A stretch of 60,851 nt of DNA from Streptomyces tateyamensis (GTDB lineage Bacteria > Actinomycetota > Actinomycetes > Streptomycetales > Streptomycetaceae): positions 1-60,851 of the forward strand of contig NZ_PYBW01000015.1 of assembly GCF_003205575.1 (NCBI RefSeq), written 5' to 3'. Positions within the stretch are counted from its first letter, which is position 1, and each line of letters opens with the position of its first letter. A program made the position numbers and the translations under genes. Positions 16,134 through 23,869 of this stretch are shown piece after piece. The notes below the pieces were generated by a model. That model saw nothing but the letters and a program-made list of their open reading frames with translations, did not search any database and had not been told where the DNA came from.

Positions 16134-17747
16134 TCAGCTCGAGAAGGTGCGGCGCAGGTGAGCGGTGAGGCGGGGCGGCTCCGCCGTGGGGAGGCGGGCG
16201 CCCAGGTAGCCGTCCGGGCGGATCACGAAGGCCTCGCCGTCCCGGGGTGCGTACGCGGTGATGAAGCTGCCGTGGTGGTCGCGGACGTACGGCAGTCGCA
16301 GCTCGGCCGGGTCGAGGGCCGCGTCCGGCGCGAGAACGGCGTGCACGTCCAGCAGTTGGTGCGCCGCCGCCCGGGCGGTCGCCGCGTACCCGCGCAGGGC
16401 CTCGGCGGTGGCGTCCGGCCCCGCGTACAGCAGCAGGGTGTGGCGCGGGCCGCGCAGCAGGTCGAACAGGCGCGCCGGGTAGCTGGTGAGCGGGCGTCGC
16501 AGTCCGGTGCAGTCCGGCGCGCGGTCGCCGGCCGCGGGACCGGGGCCCCGGTAGCCGTTACCGTCGGTCAGCGGGCCGCTGCGGTAGCCGAGCAGCAGTT
16601 GGGCCTCCCGGAGCAGCAGGGTGGCCGGGTCGTCCGGATCGGCGTCCATGCCGCCCCGGGCGTGCCGGACCGTGCGCCCGACGACCTCCTCGCCCACCGG
16701 GTGCCGTTCCGCGTGGTAGCTGTCCAGCAGGTCGTCGGCGGCCAGGCCGTGCACGGCCAGGGCCAGCTTCCAGGCCAGGTTGTAGGCGTCCTGCACGCCG
16801 GTGTTCATGCCCTGGGCACCAGTGGGCGGGTGGATGTGGGCGGCGTCACCGGCCAGGAAGAGGCGGCCCGCCCGGTAGCGGCCGGCCAACCGATGGCTGA
16901 TCCGGAAGACCGAGGACCAGCGCAGGTCGGTCGCCGTGGCCGGCCGCGGGGACAGCCGGTCGAGCACCGCCTGGATGTGCCGCAGCTCCGGGGCCCGTCC
17001 GGCCTCCAGGCCGTGGGCGACCTCGCCGCCCGGCCCGTGGGCCAGCTCGGGCGGGACCAGCATCGAGATCCGGTACCGGTGCCGGCCCGGTAGGGGCACG
17101 CAGACCAGCAGGTCGTCCACGGCACCCTTGGCGTCCAGGCGGGTGGCGCGGACTGCGTACCCCGCGGGCAGGTCCCAGTCGACCTCGACGTCCCCGAGCA
17201 TGTACTGCTCCGGGAAGGCGTCGCCGCCGAAGCCGATCCCGGCGGCGTGCCGGACCAGGCTGTGCGCACCGTCGCAGCCCACCACGTAGCGGGCGGACAA
17301 CCGGGCCGGCCCGTCCGGGGTGGCGAGCGAGACCAGCACCTGCCCGTCCCGCTGATCCAGCTCGGTCACCTCGGTGCCGCGCTCGACCTCGGTGCCGAAG
17401 TCCGCCAGGTGTCGGGCCAGCAGCCGTTCCGTGGCGTACTGCGGAAGTGCGGCGAACCCGTACGGCACCTGGGGCGGCAGCTCCAGCTCCAGCCGCGGTC
17501 GGGCCGCCCCGTCCACGAAGGTCAACTGGCCTCGCATCGGCACGGCCGCGTCGAGCGCCGCGCCCACCAGCCCCATGTCCTCCCAGACCTCCAGCGTCCG
17601 TGGCTGGATGCCGACGGCCTTGGCGTACGGCTGCGGGGTCGCCAACCTGTCGACGATCCGGCAGTCGACCCCGTGGCGACGCAGTTCGGCTGCGGCCGTC
17701 AGGCCGACCGGACCCGCTCCCACCACGAGCACGTCGGTGTCGTCCAT
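16134..17747 (-). CDS. FAD-dependent aromatic monooxygenase (PheA/TfdB class)
   Basis: 537-residue class A flavoprotein hydroxylase. Visible motifs are the N-terminal FAD site VLVVGAGPVGLTAAAELRR, the YVVGCDGAHSLVR 'DG' motif and FLAGDAAHIHPPTGAQGMN, which binds the FAD ribityl chain. The C-terminal ~150 residues form a thioredoxin-like domain as in phenol hydroxylases and polyketide oxygenases. It would use NAD(P)H and O2 to hydroxylate an aromatic substrate. It stands alone, without a polyketide cluster. GAGGAG precedes the ATG. Confidence 0.9.
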   Translation of the reverse strand: MDDTDVLVVGAGPVGLTAAAELRRHGVDCRIVDRLATPQPYAKAVGIQPRTLEVWEDMGLVGAALDAAVPMRGQLTFVDGAARPRLELELPPQVPYGFAALPQYATERLLARHLADFGTEVERGTEVTELDQRDGQVLVSLATPDGPARLSARYVVGCDGAHSLVRHAAGIGFGGDAFPEQYMLGDVEVDWDLPAGYAVRATRLDAKGAVDDLLVCVPLPGRHRYRISMLVPPELAHGPGGEVAHGLEAGRAPELRHIQAVLDRLSPRPATATDLRWSSVFRISHRLAGRYRAGRLFLAGDAAHIHPPTGAQGMNTGVQDAYNLAWKLALAVHGLAADDLLDSYHAERHPVGEEVVGRTVRHARGGMDADPDDPATLLLREAQLLLGYRSGPLTDGNGYRGPGPAAGDRAPDCTGLRRPLTSYPARLFDLLRGPRHTLLLYAGPDATAEALRGYAATARAAAHQLLDVHAVLAPDAALDPAELRLPYVRDHHGSFITAYAPRDGEAFVIRPDGYLGARLPTAEPPRLTAHLRRTFSS

Positions 17748-17862
17748 GACCGCTCCTCGGTTTCCGGGACCGTCCCCGTGCCCTTCCAGGCTGCCCCGGT
17801 GGCAGCGGCCCCGGCCACTCGGGCACCGTCGTGCGGCGGTGGCGGCGGGTTGTGCCCATCGG

Positions 17863-18483
17863 TCACTCGAAGCGGACGGTGTCGCCGGCCCCCCGCCGGA
17901 CGATCTCAGCGCTGCCGCTGGAGAAGTCGATGACCGTCGTCGGGACCGTGCCGCAGTCGCCCGAGTCCACCACGGCGTCCAGCACGTGGTCGAGTCGCTC
18001 CTTGATCTCCCATCCCTGGGTCATCGGCTCGTCCTCGCCGGGCAGGAGCAGGGTGCTGGAGACCAGGGGCTCGCCCAGTTCGGCGAGCAGCGCCCTGGTG
18101 ACGGCGTGGTCGGGGATCCTGACCCCCACCGTCTTCTTCTTCGGGTGCAGCAGCCTGCGCGGCACCTCCTTGGTGGCAGGCAGGATGAACGTGTAGCTGC
18201 CCGGCGTCGCGGCCTTGACGGCCCGGAACACGTTGTTGTCGAGCTGGACGAACTGGCCCAGCTGCGCGAAGTCCACGCACATCAGCGTGAAGTGGTGCCG
18301 TTCGTCCAGCCGCCGGATGGTCCGGATCCGCTCCAGCCCGTCGTGGTTGTCCAACTGACAGCCCAGGGCGAAACAGGAGTCGGTCGGGTACGCGATGAGC
18401 GCCCCGGACCGGAGACTGGCGGCCACGGTGCTGATGGTGCGCGGCTGGGGAGACTCTGGGTGCACGTCGAAGTACTTGGCCAT
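17863..18483 (-). CDS. Sua5/YciO/YrdC-family protein (threonylcarbamoyl-AMP synthase-like)
   Basis: 206-residue YrdC-domain protein. The N-terminus LRSGALIAYPTDSCFALGC, the KKKTVGVRIPDH segment and LVSSTLLLPGEDEP are characteristic, and the overall form is closer to YciO than to the longer Sua5. YrdC proteins make threonylcarbamoyl-AMP for tRNA t6A; the role of YciO paralogues is less clear. It is divergent from the P450 gene. Confidence 0.85.
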   Translation of the reverse strand: MAKYFDVHPESPQPRTISTVAASLRSGALIAYPTDSCFALGCQLDNHDGLERIRTIRRLDERHHFTLMCVDFAQLGQFVQLDNNVFRAVKAATPGSYTFILPATKEVPRRLLHPKKKTVGVRIPDHAVTRALLAELGEPLVSSTLLLPGEDEPMTQGWEIKERLDHVLDAVVDSGDCGTVPTTVIDFSSGSAEIVRRGAGDTVRFE

Positions 18484-18598
18484 TGGCCGACCTTATGGGA
18501 TCCCGGTGCCGGATGGAGGGAGCCGCGGCAGCACGCGCCCGCGCCCGCCCGCGGTCGGTCGGTTTGCGCCGCCGCGGTGGCCGGGGAAGCCGTTGGGT

Positions 18599-19933
18599 GT
18601 GACGGTGGATCAAGTGGATGTGGACCGGATCTTCCGGCCGCAGACGTACGCGGTCGGCGTGCCGTACGAGCTGTTCGCGCAGTTGCGGGCGGCGCGGGCG
18701 GTGTGGTGGGTGCGGGAGCCGGCGGTGGGGGCGTGGCCGGCCGGGCCGGGGTACTGGGCGGTGCTGCGCCATGCGGAGGTGAAGCAGGTCCTGCGTACGC
18801 CGGGGGTGTTCTCCTCCTACCTGGGGGCGACGCAGATCCGGGATCCGGACAGCTCGGCCGACCTGGAGTTCGCGCGGACGATGATGCTCAACCAGGATCC
18901 GCCGGAGCACGCTCGGTTGCGGCGGATCGTGGCGGCGGCGTTCACGCCGCGGGCGCTGGGGGAGCTGAGCGCGGCGATCGAGGAGTGTGCGCGGGAGCTG
19001 GTCAACTCGGTGCGGGAAGTCGGGCAGGCCGACTTCGTGCGGCTGGCCGCCGAGCTGCCGGTGCGGGTGCTGGCGCGGGTGCTCGGGGTGCCGGAGCAGG
19101 ACCGGCAGTTGCTGGTGGACTGGTCGAACCGGGTGATCGGGTACCAGGACGCGGACTACGCCGACTCCTGCACCGTGGACCCGGCGAGCCTCACCGAGCT
19201 CGGCCGCACCGCGCTCGCGGCCCGCCCGGCCACCCGCACCACACCGGACGGACGCCCCGTCAACCCGCGCTCCCGGGCCGCCCTGGCCGACATGTTCGCC
19301 TACGCGCACGGCCTCGCGGTGAACCCGCGCCCCGGCAGCCTGCTGGCGCGGATGCGCGAAGGGGGGCTGAGCACCCAGGAGTTCGAGACCGCGTTCTTCC
19401 TCTTCGCGGTCGCGGGCAACGAGACGGTGCGCAACGGCCTGCCGGGTGGCCTGCTCAGCCTGCTGAGCCACCCGGCGCAGCACCGACTGCTGCTGGCGCA
19501 GCCGGAGTTGCTCGGCTCGGCGGTGGAGGAGATGCTGCGCTTCTGGCCGCCGGTGGTCTCGTTCCGCCGGACCGCGACCTGCGAGGTGGACCTGGGCGGG
19601 GTGCGGATCGGGCGAGGGCAGAAGGTGGTGGTGTACCACGCCGCCGCCAACCGGGACGGGGCGGTCTTCCGGGACCCGGACCGGTTCGACCTGACCCGCA
19701 CCCCCAACGACCACGTCAGCTTCGGCTTCGGCCCGCACTTCTGCCTGGGCGCCCAGCTGGCCCGGATGCAGTACCGGGCGATGATCCGGGCGATGCTGGA
19801 GCTCCCGGGCCTGGAGCCGGCAACCGGGGCACCGCCGGGCCGACTTGTGTCGAACTTCCAGAACGGCCTGAAGGAACTGCCGGTGCGATGGGCGCCGAAC
19901 CGCTCGACCCGGACGGCTTCGACACCGACGTAG
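18599..19933 (+). CDS. Cytochrome P450
   Basis: 444-residue soluble P450. It has the haem-binding loop FGFGPHFCLGAQLAR with Cys near residue 382, the K-helix EEMLRF (ExxR) and the I-helix FAVAGNETVRNG, where AGNET replaces the common AGxDT as in CYP125/CYP142-like enzymes. The GTG start at 18599 is chosen with GGGGAAG about 9 nt upstream; longer in-frame extensions overlap the divergent YciO gene. Substrate unknown; steroid- or alkane-type substrates are suggested only by the I-helix. Confidence 0.9.
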   Translation: MTVDQVDVDRIFRPQTYAVGVPYELFAQLRAARAVWWVREPAVGAWPAGPGYWAVLRHAEVKQVLRTPGVFSSYLGATQIRDPDSSADLEFARTMMLNQDPPEHARLRRIVAAAFTPRALGELSAAIEECARELVNSVREVGQADFVRLAAELPVRVLARVLGVPEQDRQLLVDWSNRVIGYQDADYADSCTVDPASLTELGRTALAARPATRTTPDGRPVNPRSRAALADMFAYAHGLAVNPRPGSLLARMREGGLSTQEFETAFFLFAVAGNETVRNGLPGGLLSLLSHPAQHRLLLAQPELLGSAVEEMLRFWPPVVSFRRTATCEVDLGGVRIGRGQKVVVYHAAANRDGAVFRDPDRFDLTRTPNDHVSFGFGPHFCLGAQLARMQYRAMIRAMLELPGLEPATGAPPGRLVSNFQNGLKELPVRWAPNRSTRTASTPT

Positions 19934-20056
19934 TCGAACAGGCTTCCAGAGCCGCCGGGCCGATCAACTCCCCTGGCGTTCGCGCAGGAGGGTGACGCCG
20001 TCGCCGTCGAGGTAGCAGCCGCGGCCGGCCATCGCCATGATCAGGGCCGGCAGTTG

Positions 20057-20096
20057 CCCGCGGGGCCGTCGTCCCCCGGGACGACGGCCCCGCGGG
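20057..20096. terminator. Very strong bidirectional terminator hairpin
   Basis: Perfect 19-bp inverted repeat (arms 20057-20075 and 20078-20096) between the convergent P450 and gap genes. It lacks a T-run, as is common for terminators in streptomycetes. The rest of the 174-bp spacer holds no supportable gene. Confidence 0.8.
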
Positions 20097-20107
20097 CCAG
20101 GGCGGAC

Positions 20108-21106
20108 TCAGGCGCCGGCGAGCAGGTCGAGGGTGTCGACCACGCGGTTGGAGAAGCCCCACTCGTTGTCGTACCAGGCGACCACCTTGACGTGCCGTCC
20201 GTCCACCCGGGTCAGCTCGGAGTCGAAGATCGAGGAGGCCGGGTTGCCGGTGATGTCGGCGGAGACCAGCGGGTCGTCCGAGTACTCCAGCACGCCGGCG
20301 AGCCGGCCGGCGGCCGCCTCGCGGTAGGCGGCGAGCACCTGCTCGCGGGAGACCTCGCGGGCCACCGTGGTGTTCAGCTCGACGATCGAGCCGACCGGGA
20401 CGGGGACCCGGATCGAGTCGCCGGAGAGCTTGCCCGCCAGGTTCGGCAGCACCAGGCCGATGGCCTTGGCCGCGCCGGTGGTGGTCGGCACGATGTTCAC
20501 GCCGGCGGCTCGGGCCCGGCGCGGGTCGCGGTGCGGGCCGTCCTGGAGGTTCTGCTCCTGGGTGTAGGCGTGCACGGTGGTCATGAAGCCGTGCTCGATG
20601 CCGGCCAGCTCGTCCAGGACGCTGGCCAGCGGGGCGAGCGCGTTGGTGGTGCAGGAGGCGTTGGAGACGACGGTGTGCACGGCCGGGTCGTAGGCCTCGG
20701 TGTTGACGCCGTAGGCCAGGGTGACGTCCGCACCGTCCGAGGGGGCGGAGACCAGGACCTTCTTCGCACCGGCGGTCAGGTGGGCGCGGGCGGCGTCGGC
20801 GGAGGTGAAGCGGCCGGTCGCCTCCAGCACGATGTCGACATTCAGCTCGGCCCAGGGCAGCTGCGCGGGGTCGCGCTCGGCGGTCACCTTGATCCGGCGC
20901 CCGTCAACCACCAGGGTGTCGCCCTCGACGCTCACCGGGCGGCCGAGCCGGCCGGCGGTGGTGTCGTAGGCGAGCAGCCGGGCGAGCGCGGTGGGCTCGG
21001 TGAGGTCGTTGACGGCGACCACCTCGAGCTTGCTGTCGCGCTCGAGCAGGGCGCGCAGCACGTTGCGGCCGATGCGTCCGAAACCGTTGATCGCGATGCG
21101 GGTCAT
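20108..21106 (-). CDS. gap: Type I glyceraldehyde-3-phosphate dehydrogenase
   Basis: 332 residues, full length. It oxidises glyceraldehyde-3-phosphate to 1,3-bisphosphoglycerate with NAD+. It shows the NAD-binding N-terminus RIAINGFGRIGRNVLRAL, the catalytic SNASCTTNALAPL (nucleophilic Cys) and VAWYDNEWGFSNRVVD near the C-terminus. The ATG at 21106 starts the canonical N-terminus; the longer in-frame extension is discarded. A strong hairpin follows the stop codon. Confidence 0.95.
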   Translation of the reverse strand: MTRIAINGFGRIGRNVLRALLERDSKLEVVAVNDLTEPTALARLLAYDTTAGRLGRPVSVEGDTLVVDGRRIKVTAERDPAQLPWAELNVDIVLEATGRFTSADAARAHLTAGAKKVLVSAPSDGADVTLAYGVNTEAYDPAVHTVVSNASCTTNALAPLASVLDELAGIEHGFMTTVHAYTQEQNLQDGPHRDPRRARAAGVNIVPTTTGAAKAIGLVLPNLAGKLSGDSIRVPVPVGSIVELNTTVAREVSREQVLAAYREAAAGRLAGVLEYSDDPLVSADITGNPASSIFDSELTRVDGRHVKVVAWYDNEWGFSNRVVDTLDLLAGA

Positions 21107-21250
21107 GGTGGGTTGCTCCTCGTCTGGGTGGCTGCCTCCACTCTGGTCCGTGTCGGCAACCGGTGGCAGTGGCATTAATGCCACCTTCCGCAAGGATCGT
21201 GCCAAACTGTCAAAGCCCCGCTGACCAGGCCGTTCGCCGCAGATGTCGGG

Positions 21251-22207
21251 TCACTCGCCGCGGGTGAAGGTGCGCCGGTACTCGGCCGGCGAGGTCCCGA
21301 GGATCTGCTGGAAGTGCTGGCGCAGGTTGGCGCCGGTGCCCAGCCCGACCACGGTGGCGATCTGCTCGACGCTCTGCTCGGACCGCTCCAGCAGTTCGCG
21401 GGCCAGGTCCAGCCGGGCCCGCATCACCCACTGCATCGGCGTGTACCCGGTGTCCTCGACGAACCGCCGGGAGAAGGTCCGCGGCGACACCGCCGCGTGC
21501 CGGGCCAGCAGCGGCACGCTCAGCGGCTCGTCGAGGCGGTGCAGCGCCCACTCGCGGGTGGCGGCGAACCGCTCGCCGACCGGCTCGCGCAGGCTGCGCG
21601 GCACGTACTGGGCCTGACCGCCGCTGCGGTAGGGCGCGGCCACCAGGCGCCGGGCGGCGTGGTTGGAGGCGGCGACCCCGAGGTCGCCGCGCAGCACGTG
21701 CAGGCACAGGTCGATCCCGGAGGCCGCTCCGGCCGAGGTCAGCACGGTGCCCTCGTCCACGAAGAGCACGTTCTCGTCCACCCGCACCAGCGGGTACTTG
21801 GCGGCCAGCGCCCGGGTGTAGTGCCAGTGCGTGGTGGCCCGCCGCCCGTCCAGCAGGCCGGTGGCGGCCAGGGCGAAGGCGCCGGTGGAGATCGCGGCGA
21901 GCCGGGCGCCGCGCCGGTGGGCGGCGACCAGGGCCGCCAGGACGGCCTCCGGCGGATCCTCGCGGTCCGGCTGCCGGTAGCCGGGGACGAAGACCAGGTC
22001 GGCCCACTCGACGGCCTCCAGGCCGTCGGCGACGTGGTACGACAGGCCGTCACCTCCGGTCACCAGCCCGGCGCGGGCTCCGCACACCCGCACCTCGTAG
22101 GGCATGCTCGCGCGGTTGGTGAAGACCTGCGCCGGGATCCCGACGTCGAGGGGCTTGGCCCCGTCGAGGACGAGGACGGTGACGCGGCGCAGGCGGGAGG
22201 TCGACAC
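21251..22207 (-). CDS. GlxA-type regulator: DJ-1/PfpI domain plus AraC helix-turn-helix
   Basis: 318-residue protein with an N-terminal DJ-1/PfpI amidotransferase-like domain (residues ~5-185, VTVLVLDGAKPLDVGIPAQVF) and a C-terminal pair of AraC helix-turn-helices (SVPLLARHAAVSPRTFSRRF and SVEQIATVVGLGTGANLRQH). At the usual nucleophile position there is AISTGAFALA, so Cys is replaced by Thr and the domain is likely a sensor, not an enzyme. GTG at 22207 is chosen. It may regulate the flanking oxidoreductase genes. Confidence 0.88.
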   Translation of the reverse strand: MSTSRLRRVTVLVLDGAKPLDVGIPAQVFTNRASMPYEVRVCGARAGLVTGGDGLSYHVADGLEAVEWADLVFVPGYRQPDREDPPEAVLAALVAAHRRGARLAAISTGAFALAATGLLDGRRATTHWHYTRALAAKYPLVRVDENVLFVDEGTVLTSAGAASGIDLCLHVLRGDLGVAASNHAARRLVAAPYRSGGQAQYVPRSLREPVGERFAATREWALHRLDEPLSVPLLARHAAVSPRTFSRRFVEDTGYTPMQWVMRARLDLARELLERSEQSVEQIATVVGLGTGANLRQHFQQILGTSPAEYRRTFTRGE

Positions 22208-22277
22208 AGCACCAGGGTAGGCAGCCCGCCGCCGGGCAGCGCCTGCGGCTCGTGGTGGCCAGGCGCCGTGCAGTTCC

Positions 22278-22510
22278 TTGCAAGGCCGCCGGGCTACCGT
22301 CCGGGCCACCGGCACCACGCGACTGGCCACCGTGCCGGCCGGTACCCCGCAGACGGTGGCCGCCGCCCTGCTGGACCACTACGTCCTCGGGGTCCGGATC
22401 CTCTCGTGCGCGGCTTCGACGTCCTCGCGGACGCCGAGGGTTTCGGCCGGACCGTCATCCCGCTGGTGCGCGCCGCCGTGGCCCGGCACGACGCGGACCA
22501 GCCCGCCTGA
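22278..22510 (+). pseudogene. C-terminal remnant of a luciferase-like (LLM) flavin monooxygenase, frameshifted
   Basis: Two frames together rebuild the end of an LLM-class FMN-dependent monooxygenase. PAGTPQTVAAALLDHYVLGV in one frame is followed, after a one-base loss near 22400, by LVRGFDVLADAEGFGRTVIP and LVRAAVARHD in another, ending at TGA 22508-22510. Family members read GTP..VA.ALLDY.DLGV..FL.RGFDPL.DA..YGRELIPLVR. The first ~80% of the gene is missing. It lies just before the aldo/keto reductase. Confidence 0.65.
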
Positions 22511-22532
22511 ACCACCGGAACGGAGTCGTCTG

Positions 22533-23540
22533 ATGGAGTACCGAAGCCTCGGCCGCAGCGGGCTGCTGGTCAGTGAGATCGCCTACGGCAACTGGCTCAC
22601 CCACGGCTCCCAGGTCGAGGAGGAGACGGCGCTGGCCTGCGTGCACGCGGCGCTCGACGCGGGGATCACCACCTTCGACACCGCCGACGCGTACGCCGGG
22701 ACCCGGGCCGAGTCGGTGCTCGGCCGGGCCCTGCACGGTCAGCGGCGCGACGGGCTGGAGATCCTCACCAAGGTGTACTTCCCGACCGGACCGGGCCGCA
22801 ACGACCGCGGGCTGAGTCGGAAGCACATCCTGCTCTCCATCGACAAGTCACTCCGCCGCCTGGGGACTTCCTACGTGGACGTGTACCAGGCGCACCGGTT
22901 CGATCACACCACCGAGCTGGTGGAGACCATGGAGGCGTTCGCGGACGTGGTGCGGGCCGGCAAGGCGCTGTACCTCGGCGTCTCGGAGTGGACGGCCGAG
23001 CAGATCCGGGCGGCGCACGCGCTGGCCCGCGAGCTGCACGTGCCGCTGGTCGCCAACCAGCCCGAGTACTCGGCGCTGTGGCGGGTCATGGAGGCGCAGG
23101 TCGCACCGGCCTGCCGGGAGCTGGGGATGGGTCAGCTGGTCTGGTCGCCGGTGGCCCAGGGCGTGCTGGCCGGCAAGTACCGCCCCGGCGAGCCCGCGCC
23201 GGCCGACAGCCGGGGCGCGGACGAGAAGGGCGGCGGCACCAGCTCCATCCGGGGCTACGTGCGGGCCGAGGTGCTCGAACGGGTCGCGCGACTGCGGCCG
23301 CTGGCCGCCGAGGCGGGGCTGAGCATGGCCCAACTCGCCCTGGCCTGGGTGCTGCGGAACCCGGACGTGTCGGCGGCGATCATCGGCGCCTCGCGTCCGG
23401 AGCAGGTGGCCGAGAACACCGCCGCCTCCGGCGTGGTGCTGGAGCCGGAGCTGGTGGCCAGGATGGACGAGCTGCTCGCCCCGGTCGCCGAGTGCGATCC
23501 GCGGCTCACCGAGAAATCCTCGCCGCGGAGCCGGCCGTGA
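22533..23540 (+). CDS. Aldo/keto reductase, voltage-gated K+ channel beta-subunit type
   Basis: 335-residue (beta/alpha)8 NADPH-dependent reductase. The N-terminus YRSLGRSGLLVSEIAYG, the catalytic Asp/Tyr in FDTADAYAGTRAES, KVYFPTGPGRNDRGLSR and the C-terminal IIGASRPEQVAENTAA for NADPH binding match the AKR6/AKR12 group. It would reduce aldehydes or ketones. ATG at 22533 with GGAG upstream. It ends 95 bp before the promoter of the RiPP operon and is probably unrelated to it. Confidence 0.92.
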   Translation: MEYRSLGRSGLLVSEIAYGNWLTHGSQVEEETALACVHAALDAGITTFDTADAYAGTRAESVLGRALHGQRRDGLEILTKVYFPTGPGRNDRGLSRKHILLSIDKSLRRLGTSYVDVYQAHRFDHTTELVETMEAFADVVRAGKALYLGVSEWTAEQIRAAHALARELHVPLVANQPEYSALWRVMEAQVAPACRELGMGQLVWSPVAQGVLAGKYRPGEPAPADSRGADEKGGGTSSIRGYVRAEVLERVARLRPLAAEAGLSMAQLALAWVLRNPDVSAAIIGASRPEQVAENTAASGVVLEPELVARMDELLAPVAECDPRLTEKSSPRSRP

Positions 23541-23635
23541 ATGCATGCAAGACGCCGGAGGACATCCCCAGGTCAATTCGATGACAGCTTCCTGCCTGTC
23601 CGCTTGTGCCCCCCTTAAACGGCCACTGGGGTGCG

Positions 23636-23665
23636 TTGACAGCCTTTCGGGTGCTGACTGATAGT
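23636..23665 (+). promoter_or_regulatory. Predicted sigma70-type promoter of the RiPP operon
   Basis: TTGACA at 23636-23641, an 18-bp spacer, then GATAGT at 23660-23665 (4 of 6 matches to TATAAT). Transcription would begin near 23672, leaving a ~44-nt leader before the precursor ATG. The 23541-23715 spacer is noticeably AT-richer than its surroundings and has no other gene. An ACAGGAGAC ribosome site at 23701-23709 serves the precursor. Confidence 0.6.
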
Positions 23666-23715
23666 GAACCATCAGAACGGCCAAGCGAGTTCACGAAGCG
23701 ACAGGAGACGTATTC

Positions 23716-23856
23716 ATGACCGAGAACACTGCTCCCCAGAACAACGAGAACACCGAGGACCAGACCGCGGAGGAGGCGGCCGGCACCGTGCCGTTCACCG
23801 TCGAGCTGACCGAGCTGGACAGCAACCCGATCGTTCTGCAGCCGAAGTCCTACTGA
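23716..23856 (+). CDS. Putative RiPP precursor peptide (46 residues)
   Basis: Short ORF with an excellent AGGAG ribosome site and its own promoter. The N-terminal half is acidic and Asn/Glu-rich (TENTAPQNNENTEDQ, then TAEEAA), as in leader peptides. The C-terminal part reads TVELTELDSNPIVLQPKSY. It has no Cys; modifiable residues in the last 20 are two Thr, two Ser, Asn, Lys, two Pro and a C-terminal Tyr. It ends 13 nt before the YcaO gene, the classical position of a RiPP precursor. The leader/core boundary is unknown; cleavage by the M16 pair encoded downstream is expected. That it is a precursor is inferred from size, position and composition. Confidence 0.75.
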   Translation: MTENTAPQNNENTEDQTAEEAAGTVPFTVELTELDSNPIVLQPKSY

Positions 23857-23869
23857 TTATCCGCCGCTG

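Noticed and set aside
19964..20038. Short minus-strand frame (MAMAGRGCYLDGDGVTLLRE) beside the P450 gene
   Set aside because: Looks protein-like but is only 20-25 codons, has no start context and runs into the terminator hairpin; could be a gene remnant but no family was recognised.
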